In this document: positions 8,268 through 15,486 of the stretch, piece after piece
Position numbering within the stretch: position 1 is the stretch's first letter
Layout of the letters: every line of letters begins with the position of its first letter
Source: Lachnospiraceae bacterium UBA2864
GTDB taxonomy: Bacteria > Bacillota > Clostridia > Lachnospirales > Lachnospiraceae
DNA length: 64,000 bases
Assembly (NCBI GenBank): GCA_002350525.1
Contig: DEFA01000036.1
Coordinates: forward strand, 93,793-157,792
Reading direction: 5' to 3'
Notes under the pieces: model-generated
The model's database searches: none
Told to the model about the DNA's origin: nothing
What the model saw: the letters and a program-made list of their open reading frames with translations, nothing else
Program-made: the position numbers and the translations under genes

Positions 8268-9215
8268 ATGGAAGATATGATGCAATATACGAAGGAACTG
8301 AATATATTTGGTAAATCCGTACTCATAAAGAACTACGGCTGCTCCCTGAACGGTGGGGACTATGAGGAGGTAACGGATGACGTAAAGATAAGGCTTTCGA
8401 TATGTCCGACACATTTCTGTACAGGGAAATGTCCTTTCTGTTCGGCGAGGAGTATGACAGGGGATAAGTCATTTCTTGACACGGAGAAGCTCCGTAGGGT
8501 GCTTACAGAACTTCATTCAATGGATATAATTGCTGGTATTGCGATTACGGGAGGCGAGCCTTTTACCGATGTGAAGCTCTTAAATGATATAATAGAGATC
8601 ATATTCGATATCTTTGGTCTCGAGCTGGAGGTAAGTATAAATACAAACGGTATCGGACTGAAGGAGCTTAGAAAGATAGAAAAGTATCTTTTTATAGATA
8701 CTATACATATAAGCAGACATCATTATGATGATACAAAAAACAGAGAGTTATTCGGTATTGATGTTCCGGATGAGAAAGAGCTTTCAGAGATAGTAGGAAG
8801 AGAAAAAGATAAGAGACTTTTCGTGTTTAACTGTCTGCTCCTTAATGATGGGATCGGAACCAAGGAAGAGATGAAGAACTTTTTGGAATTCGCCTACAGG
8901 GTTGGTGTACCGAAAGTAGGTTTTATAACTCCGATGCCTGTAAACGATTTTGTGAAAAAGAGAAGAGTGTCTTTTACAGAACTGTTCGATCGTAACGATC
9001 CGGAGCTGCTCTATAGGAGATGTTTACAGGATTTCGGATTCTGCCAATGTACGGACGGGCTTTATGCTACAAAAGAAGGCGGGCTCATGCATTTCTACGG
9101 AAGAGAGACAAGCCTTCTTGTTCCGGAGTTTTCAAGGAGACTCGTGTATACGGCGGATAACAGGCTACAGACGGGATACGGCGAAAATGCCGAAGTAATC
9201 AGAGATTTTTCTTAG
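8268..9215 (+). CDS. radical SAM protein
   Basis: A 315-residue protein with the iron-sulfur cluster motif CTGKCPFC (Cx3Cx2C) near residue 50, an extra cysteine five residues earlier, and the SAM-binding motif ITGGEPF. A Cys-containing segment (CLQDFGFCQC) lies near the C-terminus but is too short for a full SPASM domain. The fold resembles MoaA/NirJ-type enzymes acting on peptides or small molecules; the substrate is unknown. It is the first gene of a tight five-gene operon ending with a MoxR ATPase. AAGGGGAC precedes the ATG. Confidence 0.85.
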   Translation: MEDMMQYTKELNIFGKSVLIKNYGCSLNGGDYEEVTDDVKIRLSICPTHFCTGKCPFCSARSMTGDKSFLDTEKLRRVLTELHSMDIIAGIAITGGEPFTDVKLLNDIIEIIFDIFGLELEVSINTNGIGLKELRKIEKYLFIDTIHISRHHYDDTKNRELFGIDVPDEKELSEIVGREKDKRLFVFNCLLLNDGIGTKEEMKNFLEFAYRVGVPKVGFITPMPVNDFVKKRRVSFTELFDRNDPELLYRRCLQDFGFCQCTDGLYATKEGGLMHFYGRETSLLVPEFSRRLVYTADNRLQTGYGENAEVIRDFS

Positions 9216-9226
9216 AGGTATATATT

Positions 9227-9502
9227 ATGACAGAAGAACAGCTCCTGGCATTTATAAAAAGAATAATATCAAGCGGACAAGAGCAGAATATAGCTATGTC
9301 GCTTACGGAATTATATAATATTCTGTTAAAGGATGACGCAGATCAGAAGCTCATAAGAATCGTAAAAGACCTTTCCGAAACAGCAAGGGAAGCTAAGGCT
9401 CTTGCTGAGAAGAAAAACGGGGATGACATTACGATGGAGGATCTCGCTTCAAGTATCAGAAGCGGTCGTGAGAGAATAGAAAGAGAGAGCAGAAGATGTT
9501 AA
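9227..9502 (+). CDS. small helical protein in the radical SAM-MoxR operon
   Basis: A 91-residue, charged and probably all-helical protein with no cysteines, signal peptide or recognised family. It starts 11 bases after the radical SAM gene and overlaps the next gene by 7 bases, so it is certainly part of the same transcript. An adaptor role, or a substrate of the radical SAM enzyme, is possible but only from position. Confidence 0.7.
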   Translation: MTEEQLLAFIKRIISSGQEQNIAMSLTELYNILLKDDADQKLIRIVKDLSETAREAKALAEKKNGDDITMEDLASSIRSGRERIERESRRC

Positions 9503-10521
9503 AGACGGACAGCTATATAGATGATAAATATCTGATCGCGGACGAAACGCTTATCTCTTTAAGTAATCCCGACGAAACTCTTGTTATTCCGTCAGAAGTT
9601 AACGGACACAGAATACGAAGAATCGGTTCGGGCTTTTATGTGGGCGATAAAGTGAAGACTGTCATGGTATCCGAAGGAATTACCGAGATCGGTGACAAAG
9701 CATTTCTTAACAGTAAAGCACTTCAGAAGGTAATACTGCCCGAAAGTCTTAAGGTTCTCGGGGAGTTTTGTTTTGATATGGTATCCTCAAATACAAAACA
9801 TCCTGTAGATATAATCCTTAAAAGGTCTTTTTCGGCGAACGATTATAATATTCTGCTGCAAAACAGCATAGAAACCAATGTAGACAAGCTTCGGATCCTT
9901 ACACCGGGACACGCTGCCGGACAGGAGTTTGCCGATATATATAAAGGCTTAGGTGTATACAGAACTCCGCGCAGGATTGAACGCGCCATGCAGACTCTCT
10001 GTATATTCAAGAATATTAAGAGTGACGGAACTTCCTCTGCTGTGGATATGATCCCTTTCAGCGGGATTCCTTTTTTATGGGCGGAAGGTGAAAAACGCGG
10101 TAATGATTTCAGAATTCGTATGATGAAACAGCTTCTCAGGATAAAACCCGAGCCAGTATATGATGAAAAGAGTGAGCAGCGCCATGACAGGGATGTTCAG
10201 ATGTCGGCAAGAACCAGTCCGAGACCTATAATACTTACAGAGTTTGCCGAAAATGGGGTGGTCGAAGAAGGTGACAGGGTGATAGTTGTATTTCAGCTTA
10301 TACCGTGTTATGCATTTTACTCAAATCTAATAAAGGTTACATATCATGGGAAGAATTATTACATCAGTCGTGATAATTATCTTAATCCCGAAGACGAAGA
10401 ATACGACTACTTCTGCAAAGATCAGCTATACTGTATAATCGATGAAGACGGAAGGGTTCCGGATGAGGGGACCGGGAAAGCTGTGATCGCAAAATACAGA
10501 TTTTCAATGATGTTAAATTAG
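9496..10521 (+). CDS. leucine-rich-repeat (LRR_5-like) protein of unknown function
   Basis: A 341-residue protein. Residues 1 to about 100 resemble one to two BspA-type leucine-rich repeats (IPSEVNGHRIRRIGSGFY, VSEGITEIGDKAFLNSKALQKVILPESL). The rest, about 240 residues, is not recognised. There is no signal peptide, so unlike most BspA-like proteins it should be cytoplasmic. It overlaps the 91-residue gene and is followed after 16 bases by the VWA metallopeptidase gene. A recognition or scaffold subunit for the MoxR-VWA pair is a reasonable guess. Confidence 0.7.
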   Translation: MLKTDSYIDDKYLIADETLISLSNPDETLVIPSEVNGHRIRRIGSGFYVGDKVKTVMVSEGITEIGDKAFLNSKALQKVILPESLKVLGEFCFDMVSSNTKHPVDIILKRSFSANDYNILLQNSIETNVDKLRILTPGHAAGQEFADIYKGLGVYRTPRRIERAMQTLCIFKNIKSDGTSSAVDMIPFSGIPFLWAEGEKRGNDFRIRMMKQLLRIKPEPVYDEKSEQRHDRDVQMSARTSPRPIILTEFAENGVVEEGDRVIVVFQLIPCYAFYSNLIKVTYHGKNYYISRDNYLNPEDEEYDYFCKDQLYCIIDEDGRVPDEGTGKAVIAKYRFSMMLN

Positions 10522-10537
10522 TAAAACAGGATATTCT

Positions 10538-11848
10538 ATGTTAATTGATATTTTTAAAAATTTAATAGAAAATACCGCGAAAGATATCCTGAAGGGATTG
10601 GATGAACTAACCGAGCAGTTGAAGCAGGAAAGTGAATCTGCGCAGTTGAGACAGGAAAGTGGTGATGAAGAGATAAGACGCGGACTTCTGAAGTTTAAAA
10701 TGGATATGCTCCGTCATATGCCTTTCTACGGAGATATTCTGATGAAAGTTCCGATGATCGAAGATAAAAATATCAGCACTGCCTGTACAAACGGTAAGAA
10801 TATAAGATATAATCCGGACTTCCTGAGAAAACTGTCTGAGGGGGAACGTAATTATATATTTCTTCATGAAGTCATGCATATAATGATGATGCACTGGAAA
10901 AGATGCGGTGACAGAGATCCGGAATTATGGAATATAGCTTCCGACTGGATGGTAAACAGCAAACTGGATTTACTTGCATATAGTTTTTACAGAGCTAAAA
11001 TCCCGTTTAAGAGACCCGAAAAGGGATGTTTTCTGGATATCGAGATCAGAAGTGATTATACTGAAAAACTTTATGATGAAATGATAGACAATAACATCAA
11101 AAAGACGAGAGATGGTAAAGTATTCATTCACGGGAAGAAAATGAGTCTTCCCATAAAAGATCTCACTCCACCGGATAAACTTTCCGCAGGTGATGAAGAT
11201 ATGACGGAAAAGCAGATAAAGGAGCTGGTCCGTGAGACATTAAAAAGAAGAGGAAATGACGGAAATCTTTATCTTCCGCGTGAAGTTACAGAGCTTGTCG
11301 AGACTAAGAAACTCCCGTGGTACAGGCTTCTGTATGATTTCCTGCAGCAGAGAGATGATGAAGAAAGTTCTTATCTCACTCCTGAAAGAAAGTATATTCA
11401 TATGGATCTTATAGTTCCGGGAATCGGAAAAGTAGATGACGAACTTGGTGAGATATGGGCATTTGTAGATTCATCCGGATCGATAAACGGGAATGATCTG
11501 TCTCAGTTTTTGACTCAGTTATACCGTATCTCGAAAGAGTTCGAATGTACTTTTAATATCGCATTTTGGGACACCGCTGTAACAGATGTATATAGAGATA
11601 TCCGGCGTAAAGAAGATATCTTGAAATGTATGGCATATCATTCTGGCGGAACAAATATTAACTGTGTTTATAGGTATATAAGCGAAAATAGTATCAAACC
11701 CGAGGTTATGATCATTTTGACGGACGGTTATTACGGAACACTTTCAAGTGACAATAAGAAGCTGAGAGATAAAACAATACTTGTGATAAGTGAAGGCGGG
11801 GCTTCTATCGAAGAAAATAACAATGTAGGAAGGTTGGCAAGATTATGA
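10538..11848 (+). CDS. DUF2201-type putative metallopeptidase with VWA-like domain
   Basis: A 436-residue protein of the DUF2201 type. The N-terminal half has the zinc-binding motif HEVMHIMMMH (HExxH plus a later His) near residue 110. The C-terminal half is a VWA-like domain with a MIDAS-type metal site: VDSSGS, SGGTN and LTDGYYG supply the DxSxS, Thr and Asp positions. The last four bases overlap the MoxR gene (ATGA), a sign of stoichiometric production. MoxR ATPases with VWA partners usually act in metal insertion, protein maturation or conflict systems; which applies here is unknown. Confidence 0.88.
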   Translation: MLIDIFKNLIENTAKDILKGLDELTEQLKQESESAQLRQESGDEEIRRGLLKFKMDMLRHMPFYGDILMKVPMIEDKNISTACTNGKNIRYNPDFLRKLSEGERNYIFLHEVMHIMMMHWKRCGDRDPELWNIASDWMVNSKLDLLAYSFYRAKIPFKRPEKGCFLDIEIRSDYTEKLYDEMIDNNIKKTRDGKVFIHGKKMSLPIKDLTPPDKLSAGDEDMTEKQIKELVRETLKRRGNDGNLYLPREVTELVETKKLPWYRLLYDFLQQRDDEESSYLTPERKYIHMDLIVPGIGKVDDELGEIWAFVDSSGSINGNDLSQFLTQLYRISKEFECTFNIAFWDTAVTDVYRDIRRKEDILKCMAYHSGGTNINCVYRYISENSIKPEVMIILTDGYYGTLSSDNKKLRDKTILVISEGGASIEENNNVGRLARL

Positions 11849-12921
11849 ATCTCAGAGAATTCAGAGAATGTGTGGAATTTAATATCGAACATGGTATATA
11901 TCATGCGGTACTCGGACTCGGTGCGCCGGGTGTCGGAAAGTCGCAGATCATAAAACAGATAGGTGACAAATACGGATATAAGGTTATAGATCTTCGACTG
12001 GCTCAGATGTCGGAAGTGGAGATCGGTGGTCTTATATATCCGAATGAAGAAAGGACCAAGACCAGATGGCTGGCTCCCGAAGTCCTTCCTGATGAAGAAA
12101 GAGACGGAGAGAAGACGATCCTTCTCCTTGATGAGATCACTTCCTGTCCAAAGCGTGTTCAGGTTGCCGCTTATCAGCTCATACTGGATCGACGTGTCGG
12201 GCAGTACAGACTTCCTAAGGGTACATTTGTAATAGGCCTCGGAAACAGGGAGGATGATGATGGAGTATATATTCGTCTTGCAGGCCCGCTTGCGGACAGA
12301 TTTGAGATTCTTTATATAGATGTCGATTTTAAGATATGGAAGAATGATTTTGCCATACCGTTCGGCGTACATCCTTATGTTATAAAATATCTGAACTTTA
12401 AACCTACTGCATTACATACACAGAAGGATGATCCGGAAAGCATGGTATTTGCTACGCCGCGTTCGTGGGAGAGAGTAAGTGACATTCTGAAAAAAAGCAG
12501 CGATATTAGTAATCCTGTTGTACAGAATAAGATCGCAGGAAATATAGGTGAGGCAGAAACCAAACAGTTTATTGCATATATAAAAGATAATTCGGACGGT
12601 GTGACGGTTGATGATTATCTTGCGAAGAAAGTGGCTGCACCTGAAGACCCGGAAATGGTTGCGGTCCTTACAAATGCTCTTGTCGACAGAGTAAGCTATC
12701 TCAGAAGCGCGACCGATACGACGAGCTTATCGGAGGACCAGCGAAATGAAGTAGAATCTGTAATAGACGGAATATTCAGACTGGGCATAGCCGAACATGT
12801 GGTAGTCGGTGTAAGAGACCTGATGGAGCTTAACCGTAAAGTCGTAAGGCAGATTTTCCTTGAGATAGATAATCCGGAGGTTGAAAAATTTATAGAAGAT
12901 AATATGTATCTTGTTGGCTAA
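11845..12921 (+). CDS. MoxR-type AAA+ ATPase
   Basis: A 358-residue ATPase with Walker A GAPGVGKS near residue 30, Walker B ILLLDEITSC, and a following stretch (RVQVAAYQLILDRR) typical of MoxR/AAA_5 proteins. It is the last gene of the radical SAM operon and is coupled to the VWA metallopeptidase gene by an ATGA overlap. Likely role: an ATP-driven remodelling chaperone that works with the VWA partner. Confidence 0.9.
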   Translation: MNLREFRECVEFNIEHGIYHAVLGLGAPGVGKSQIIKQIGDKYGYKVIDLRLAQMSEVEIGGLIYPNEERTKTRWLAPEVLPDEERDGEKTILLLDEITSCPKRVQVAAYQLILDRRVGQYRLPKGTFVIGLGNREDDDGVYIRLAGPLADRFEILYIDVDFKIWKNDFAIPFGVHPYVIKYLNFKPTALHTQKDDPESMVFATPRSWERVSDILKKSSDISNPVVQNKIAGNIGEAETKQFIAYIKDNSDGVTVDDYLAKKVAAPEDPEMVAVLTNALVDRVSYLRSATDTTSLSEDQRNEVESVIDGIFRLGIAEHVVVGVRDLMELNRKVVRQIFLEIDNPEVEKFIEDNMYLVG

Positions 12922-12948
12922 AGAGACCTTAAAAAAATTTTTAATCTA

Positions 12949-13050
12949 CTTTTAATGTTCATTAAAAGACCGCTTAATCAAAGCAGGGTATTATATACCC
13001 ATCAAAAAGATACAGTTCGAAATAAATATGTAAAATGATTAAGCGGAGGA
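12949..13050 (+). promoter_or_regulatory. leader with nested inverted repeats before the DUF4342 gene
   Basis: Three dyads are visible: CTTTTAAT/ATTAAAAG (12949-12968), a perfect 11-bp pair CCGCTTAATCA (12970-12980) with TGATTAAGCGG (13036-13046), and an inner GGGTAT/ATACCC hairpin. The right arm of the long pair runs into the GGAGGA ribosome binding site at 13045-13050. It could be an RNA switch that masks translation initiation, or a pair of protein operators. Confidence 0.45.
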
Positions 13051-13057
13051 TAGAATA

Positions 13058-13594
13058 ATGGATGAATTCACAAAGGTAGAGAAGCTTGTAGATATAACAG
13101 GAGCATCATATGAGGATGTAAGAGATGCTCTAAGAACCTGTGACGGTGATATGGTCGACTCAATGGTATATCTTGAAAAACTCGGAAAGGTTCGTACATA
13201 TAAGAATAATAATATCGACCCGAGATTCAGACCTATTTCGGCAGAAGAAATTGCGGCAGCAGAATATAAGAAAGCAATGGAATGTCTTACAAGAGCAGAA
13301 AGACGTGCACGTGCCAAAGCGGAAAAGAGAGCTGAGGCAAGAGCCAGAAGAGATGCAAAGAGAGGTGCTGTGGGTAACTTTTTTATAAGAATACTCAGAT
13401 TCCTCGTACATAATAATCTTGTTATAACAAAGGACGAAAAGCAGTTTGCAAGTATCCCGCTTCTTGCGGTACTTATCATCTGCAATATTTCCGCAGGACT
13501 TGCGGCAGTTGCAATCTTCATATCGATGATGTTCGGCTATGAGTATTCACTTAGCGGGTTTGCATCACCTGTTTCGGATAGTGATATATATTAA
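13058..13594 (+). CDS. UBA-like / DUF4342 membrane protein
   Basis: A 178-residue protein. Residues 1-40 resemble the UBA-like helical domain seen in EF-Ts and NAC-type proteins (LVDITGASYEDVRDALRTC). A basic Ala/Arg/Lys-rich helix (about 65-105) follows, then a DUF4342-type segment (FFIRILRFLVHNNLVITK) and one long or two close membrane segments. The function of DUF4342 proteins is not known; the UBA part suggests docking to ribosome-associated or nascent protein. It is monocistronic, with its own structured leader and a strong terminator. Confidence 0.8.
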   Translation: MDEFTKVEKLVDITGASYEDVRDALRTCDGDMVDSMVYLEKLGKVRTYKNNNIDPRFRPISAEEIAAAEYKKAMECLTRAERRARAKAEKRAEARARRDAKRGAVGNFFIRILRFLVHNNLVITKDEKQFASIPLLAVLIICNISAGLAAVAIFISMMFGYEYSLSGFASPVSDSDIY

Positions 13595-13630
13595 TGCTTA
13601 TTAAGGACAATGATATAGTCATGCTTTTTG

Positions 13631-13669
13631 CCCGGCTGAGAAGATTCTCAGCCGGGTGATCTGTTTTTT
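13631..13669 (+). terminator. intrinsic terminator after the DUF4342 gene
   Basis: A perfect inverted repeat of CCCGGCTGAGAA and TTCTCAGCCGGG is followed by TGATCTG and six T. Confidence 0.88.
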
Positions 13670-13714
13670 ATTACGTGAAAACGGTAATTGTAACCGAAAA
13701 TTCACAAATATACA

Positions 13715-13743
13715 TTGACGATTTTCGGAATTATGAATATAAT
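13715..13743 (+). promoter_or_regulatory. consensus sigma-A promoter for the second riboswitch operon
   Basis: TTGACG at 13715-13720 and a perfect TATAAT at 13738-13743 are separated by exactly 17 bases. Transcription would start about 20 bases before the GEMM aptamer. Confidence 0.85.
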
Positions 13744-13767
13744 ATAATTGTCAGACAAAACAGAATA

Positions 13768-13841
13768 TCTTGGCAAAGCAGGAGAAATCCTGTGACGCAA
13801 AGCTAAAGGGCCTAAGAAGATATTTATGGTAGCCAGTTGCA
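13768..13841 (+). ncRNA. second cyclic di-GMP-I (GEMM) riboswitch aptamer
   Basis: It carries the same ordered signatures as the copy at 2140: GGCAAAG, a CAGGAGAAATCCTG hairpin with GNRA-like loop, TGACGCAAAGC, GGGCCTAAG, then ATGGTAGCCAGTTGC. The central conserved block is identical to the first copy over more than 25 bases, while the stems differ by compensatory changes. It precedes an HTH gene and a CmpB-like membrane gene. Confidence 0.94.
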
Positions 13842-13852
13842 CTTATTGATAA

Positions 13853-13899
13853 GCATCAGACTAGGTCATGAATGACCATTCCTGATGCATTTTGTTTTT
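13853..13899 (+). terminator. terminator platform of the second riboswitch
   Basis: GCATCAG pairs with CTGATGC, enclosing an inner GGTCAT/ATGACC hairpin, and is followed by ATTTTGTTTTT. It lies 12 bases after the aptamer and 17 bases before the HTH gene. Confidence 0.85.
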
Positions 13900-13916
13900 A
13901 AGACGGAGATATGCTT

Positions 13917-14129
13917 ATGGAAGGATATGTAACTATAAGAGAAATCGCGGAAAGATGGGAGCTAACAACCAGAAGAGTTCAGAAAATGTGTTCGGAAGGT
14001 CGTATAATCGGTGTTATGAAATTCGGGAAAGCCTGGGCTATTCCAAAGGATGCCGAACGGCCGAAAGATGAGAGAGTTACAACGGGAATGTATAAGAATT
14101 GGAGGAAGAAGTACAAAGTCACGGGTTAG
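13917..14129 (+). CDS. small helix-turn-helix (excisionase/MerR-like) protein
   Basis: A 70-residue protein. Residues 1-50 form a winged HTH of the excisionase/MerR type (YVTIREIAERWELTTRRVQ, then GRIIGVMKFGKAWAIPKDAERP). ATG 13917 is preferred over ATG 13911 because GGAG at 13905-13908 is then eight bases away. It is the first gene after a cyclic di-GMP riboswitch, so its level probably follows cyclic di-GMP. No integrase or phage gene is nearby, so a regulatory role fits better than excision. Confidence 0.8.
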   Translation: MEGYVTIREIAERWELTTRRVQKMCSEGRIIGVMKFGKAWAIPKDAERPKDERVTTGMYKNWRKKYKVTG

Positions 14130-14138
14130 CACGGGACT

Positions 14139-15008
14139 TTGAAAAATCAAATGATTAATATTTTATGGTATTTTATGATATATTCCATTATCGGATGGAT
14201 GATAGAAGTCAGCTACCATGCTGTTACCATGGGTAAAGTCGTGAACAGGGGCTTTCTGAACGGACCCTTATGTCCGGTATACGGTTCGGGCGTACTCATG
14301 GTATTGATGGTAGTCGAGCTCTGCGGAAGCTGGTTCGGGTTTGAGACGGATCTGTCGAAAGCTAAAGTTATAGAGCTTTTTATCATCGGAATCATATTTG
14401 CCACGTTGATAGAGCTGATTGCAGGATTTTTACTGGATCAGCTTTTTCATGCCAGATGGTGGGATTACAGAGACAGAAGGTTCAATCTGAATGGGTATAT
14501 ATGCCTGGAATTCAGTATATACTGGGGACTCGGGATAGCGTTTGTACTGAGAGTCATACAGCCTGTAATTGCTAAAGTCGTAAGCGGTATACCGGTTAAG
14601 ATATCATGGTTGATACTCGGTTTTTGTTATGTTATCTTCACAATTGATATTATCCTTACCGTTCTTACGGTGCTGAAACTTAACAGGCAACTTGAGAAAA
14701 TGCGTGACATGGAAGCTGCGATAAATAAGCTGAGCGACGGAATGTCTGAAATTATCGGAACCGGCACTATTAAGACGATTGAAAAACTGAGCGAATCTCA
14801 GGAAAAAGTCGAGCAGGCCAAGGATGAGATCAAAGAAGATATAAGAGATAAGGTAGAACAGGCAAGAGCCGATCTTGAAGAGAGTTATAAGCGATTAAGA
14901 CTTATGATAAGATATCAGAGAATCTTCGGAATGGGCAGAATTCTTACTTCAATCTCTAAAAAGAGTAACAAAATGTACCAGGACATCCTTGACAGGATAA
15001 GGCAATAG
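14139..15008 (+). CDS. CmpB-like putative ABC-transporter-type membrane protein (PF06541)
   Basis: A 289-residue protein with five to six membrane segments in residues 1-190. It has family-typical stretches IGWMIEVSYHA, NRGFLNGPLCPVYGSG and RWWDYRDRRFNLNGYICLE. A cytoplasmic coiled-coil tail (190-289, rich in E, K and Q) follows. Such proteins are called putative ABC transporter permeases but lack an evident ATPase partner here. The reading frame can start at TTG 14139 or ATG 14151; neither has a strong ribosome binding site, so coupling to the HTH gene is likely. It lies behind the cyclic di-GMP riboswitch, so a surface or motility-related role is possible. Confidence 0.8.
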   Translation: MKNQMINILWYFMIYSIIGWMIEVSYHAVTMGKVVNRGFLNGPLCPVYGSGVLMVLMVVELCGSWFGFETDLSKAKVIELFIIGIIFATLIELIAGFLLDQLFHARWWDYRDRRFNLNGYICLEFSIYWGLGIAFVLRVIQPVIAKVVSGIPVKISWLILGFCYVIFTIDIILTVLTVLKLNRQLEKMRDMEAAINKLSDGMSEIIGTGTIKTIEKLSESQEKVEQAKDEIKEDIRDKVEQARADLEESYKRLRLMIRYQRIFGMGRILTSISKKSNKMYQDILDRIRQ

Positions 15009-15009
15009 G

Positions 15010-15309
15010 AGGATTTATTATACTTACGCTGAGGCTCTGAATGGTGTATGGGGAGGGCTTAATATGCAGAAATCCCTGAAAGACAGCAGAATCACGGTAC
15101 TGGGAACGGGTGATATAGGAACCTGTTTTGCAAAAAGAGTTCGTGGATTTGAACCTGCAGCGATCATTGGAGTAAACAGAAGCGGTAAGTGCCCGGATCC
15201 GGTATACTATACAAGAGAGAAAAACGTTGAGATATTCTGCGAAAATCTGCTTAATTACGCAGAAGGAAACCCGCTTAACTGTGTTGTTGATAAACAAGCG
15301 GGATATTAA
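15010..15309 (+). pseudogene. internally deleted D-2-hydroxyacid dehydrogenase
   Basis: The frame reads from near the start of the NAD-binding domain (VLGTGDIGTCFAKR, then GFEPAAIIGVNRSGK) directly into the C-terminal end of the family (FCENLLNYAEGNPLNCVVD and QAGY). Normal enzymes have about 150 residues between these parts, including catalytic Arg, Glu and His. These are gone while the frame is kept. The N-terminal substrate domain is missing as well, although the frame stays open upstream of ATG 15064 and encodes family-like sequence there (ALNGVWGGL). It cannot be a working dehydrogenase. Confidence 0.82.
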
Positions 15310-15332
15310 TATTTACATACAGAATTTATCTA

Positions 15333-15361
15333 AAGAGTGCCCGATCCGGACACTCTTTTTT
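15333..15361 (+). terminator. intrinsic terminator
   Basis: An AAGAGTG/CACTCTT stem with a short inner CC/GG pairing is followed by a run of T. It ends the transcript carrying the dehydrogenase remnant. Confidence 0.75.
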
Positions 15362-15416
15362 CACATACTTTGTTCACACAAAAACTTATTTTTTGGATGC
15401 TCTCAGTGCATAAAAC

Positions 15417-15425
15417 TGATATAAT
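15417..15425 (+). promoter_or_regulatory. extended -10 promoter of the GGDEF-EAL gene
   Basis: TGATATAAT lies about 60 bases before the start codon; a good -35 at 17 bases is not evident. Confidence 0.5.
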
Positions 15426-15486
15426 AAATTACATAGGTGTAATGTGATATTTGGGGGAGAGAAGGTTTTTGTGACGGAGGGTGTAT

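Noticed and set aside
13917..14129. Excisionase-like HTH as evidence of a prophage or integrative element
   Set aside because: No integrase, attachment-site repeat, phage or conjugation gene is seen within the window; a riboswitch-controlled regulator explains it better.
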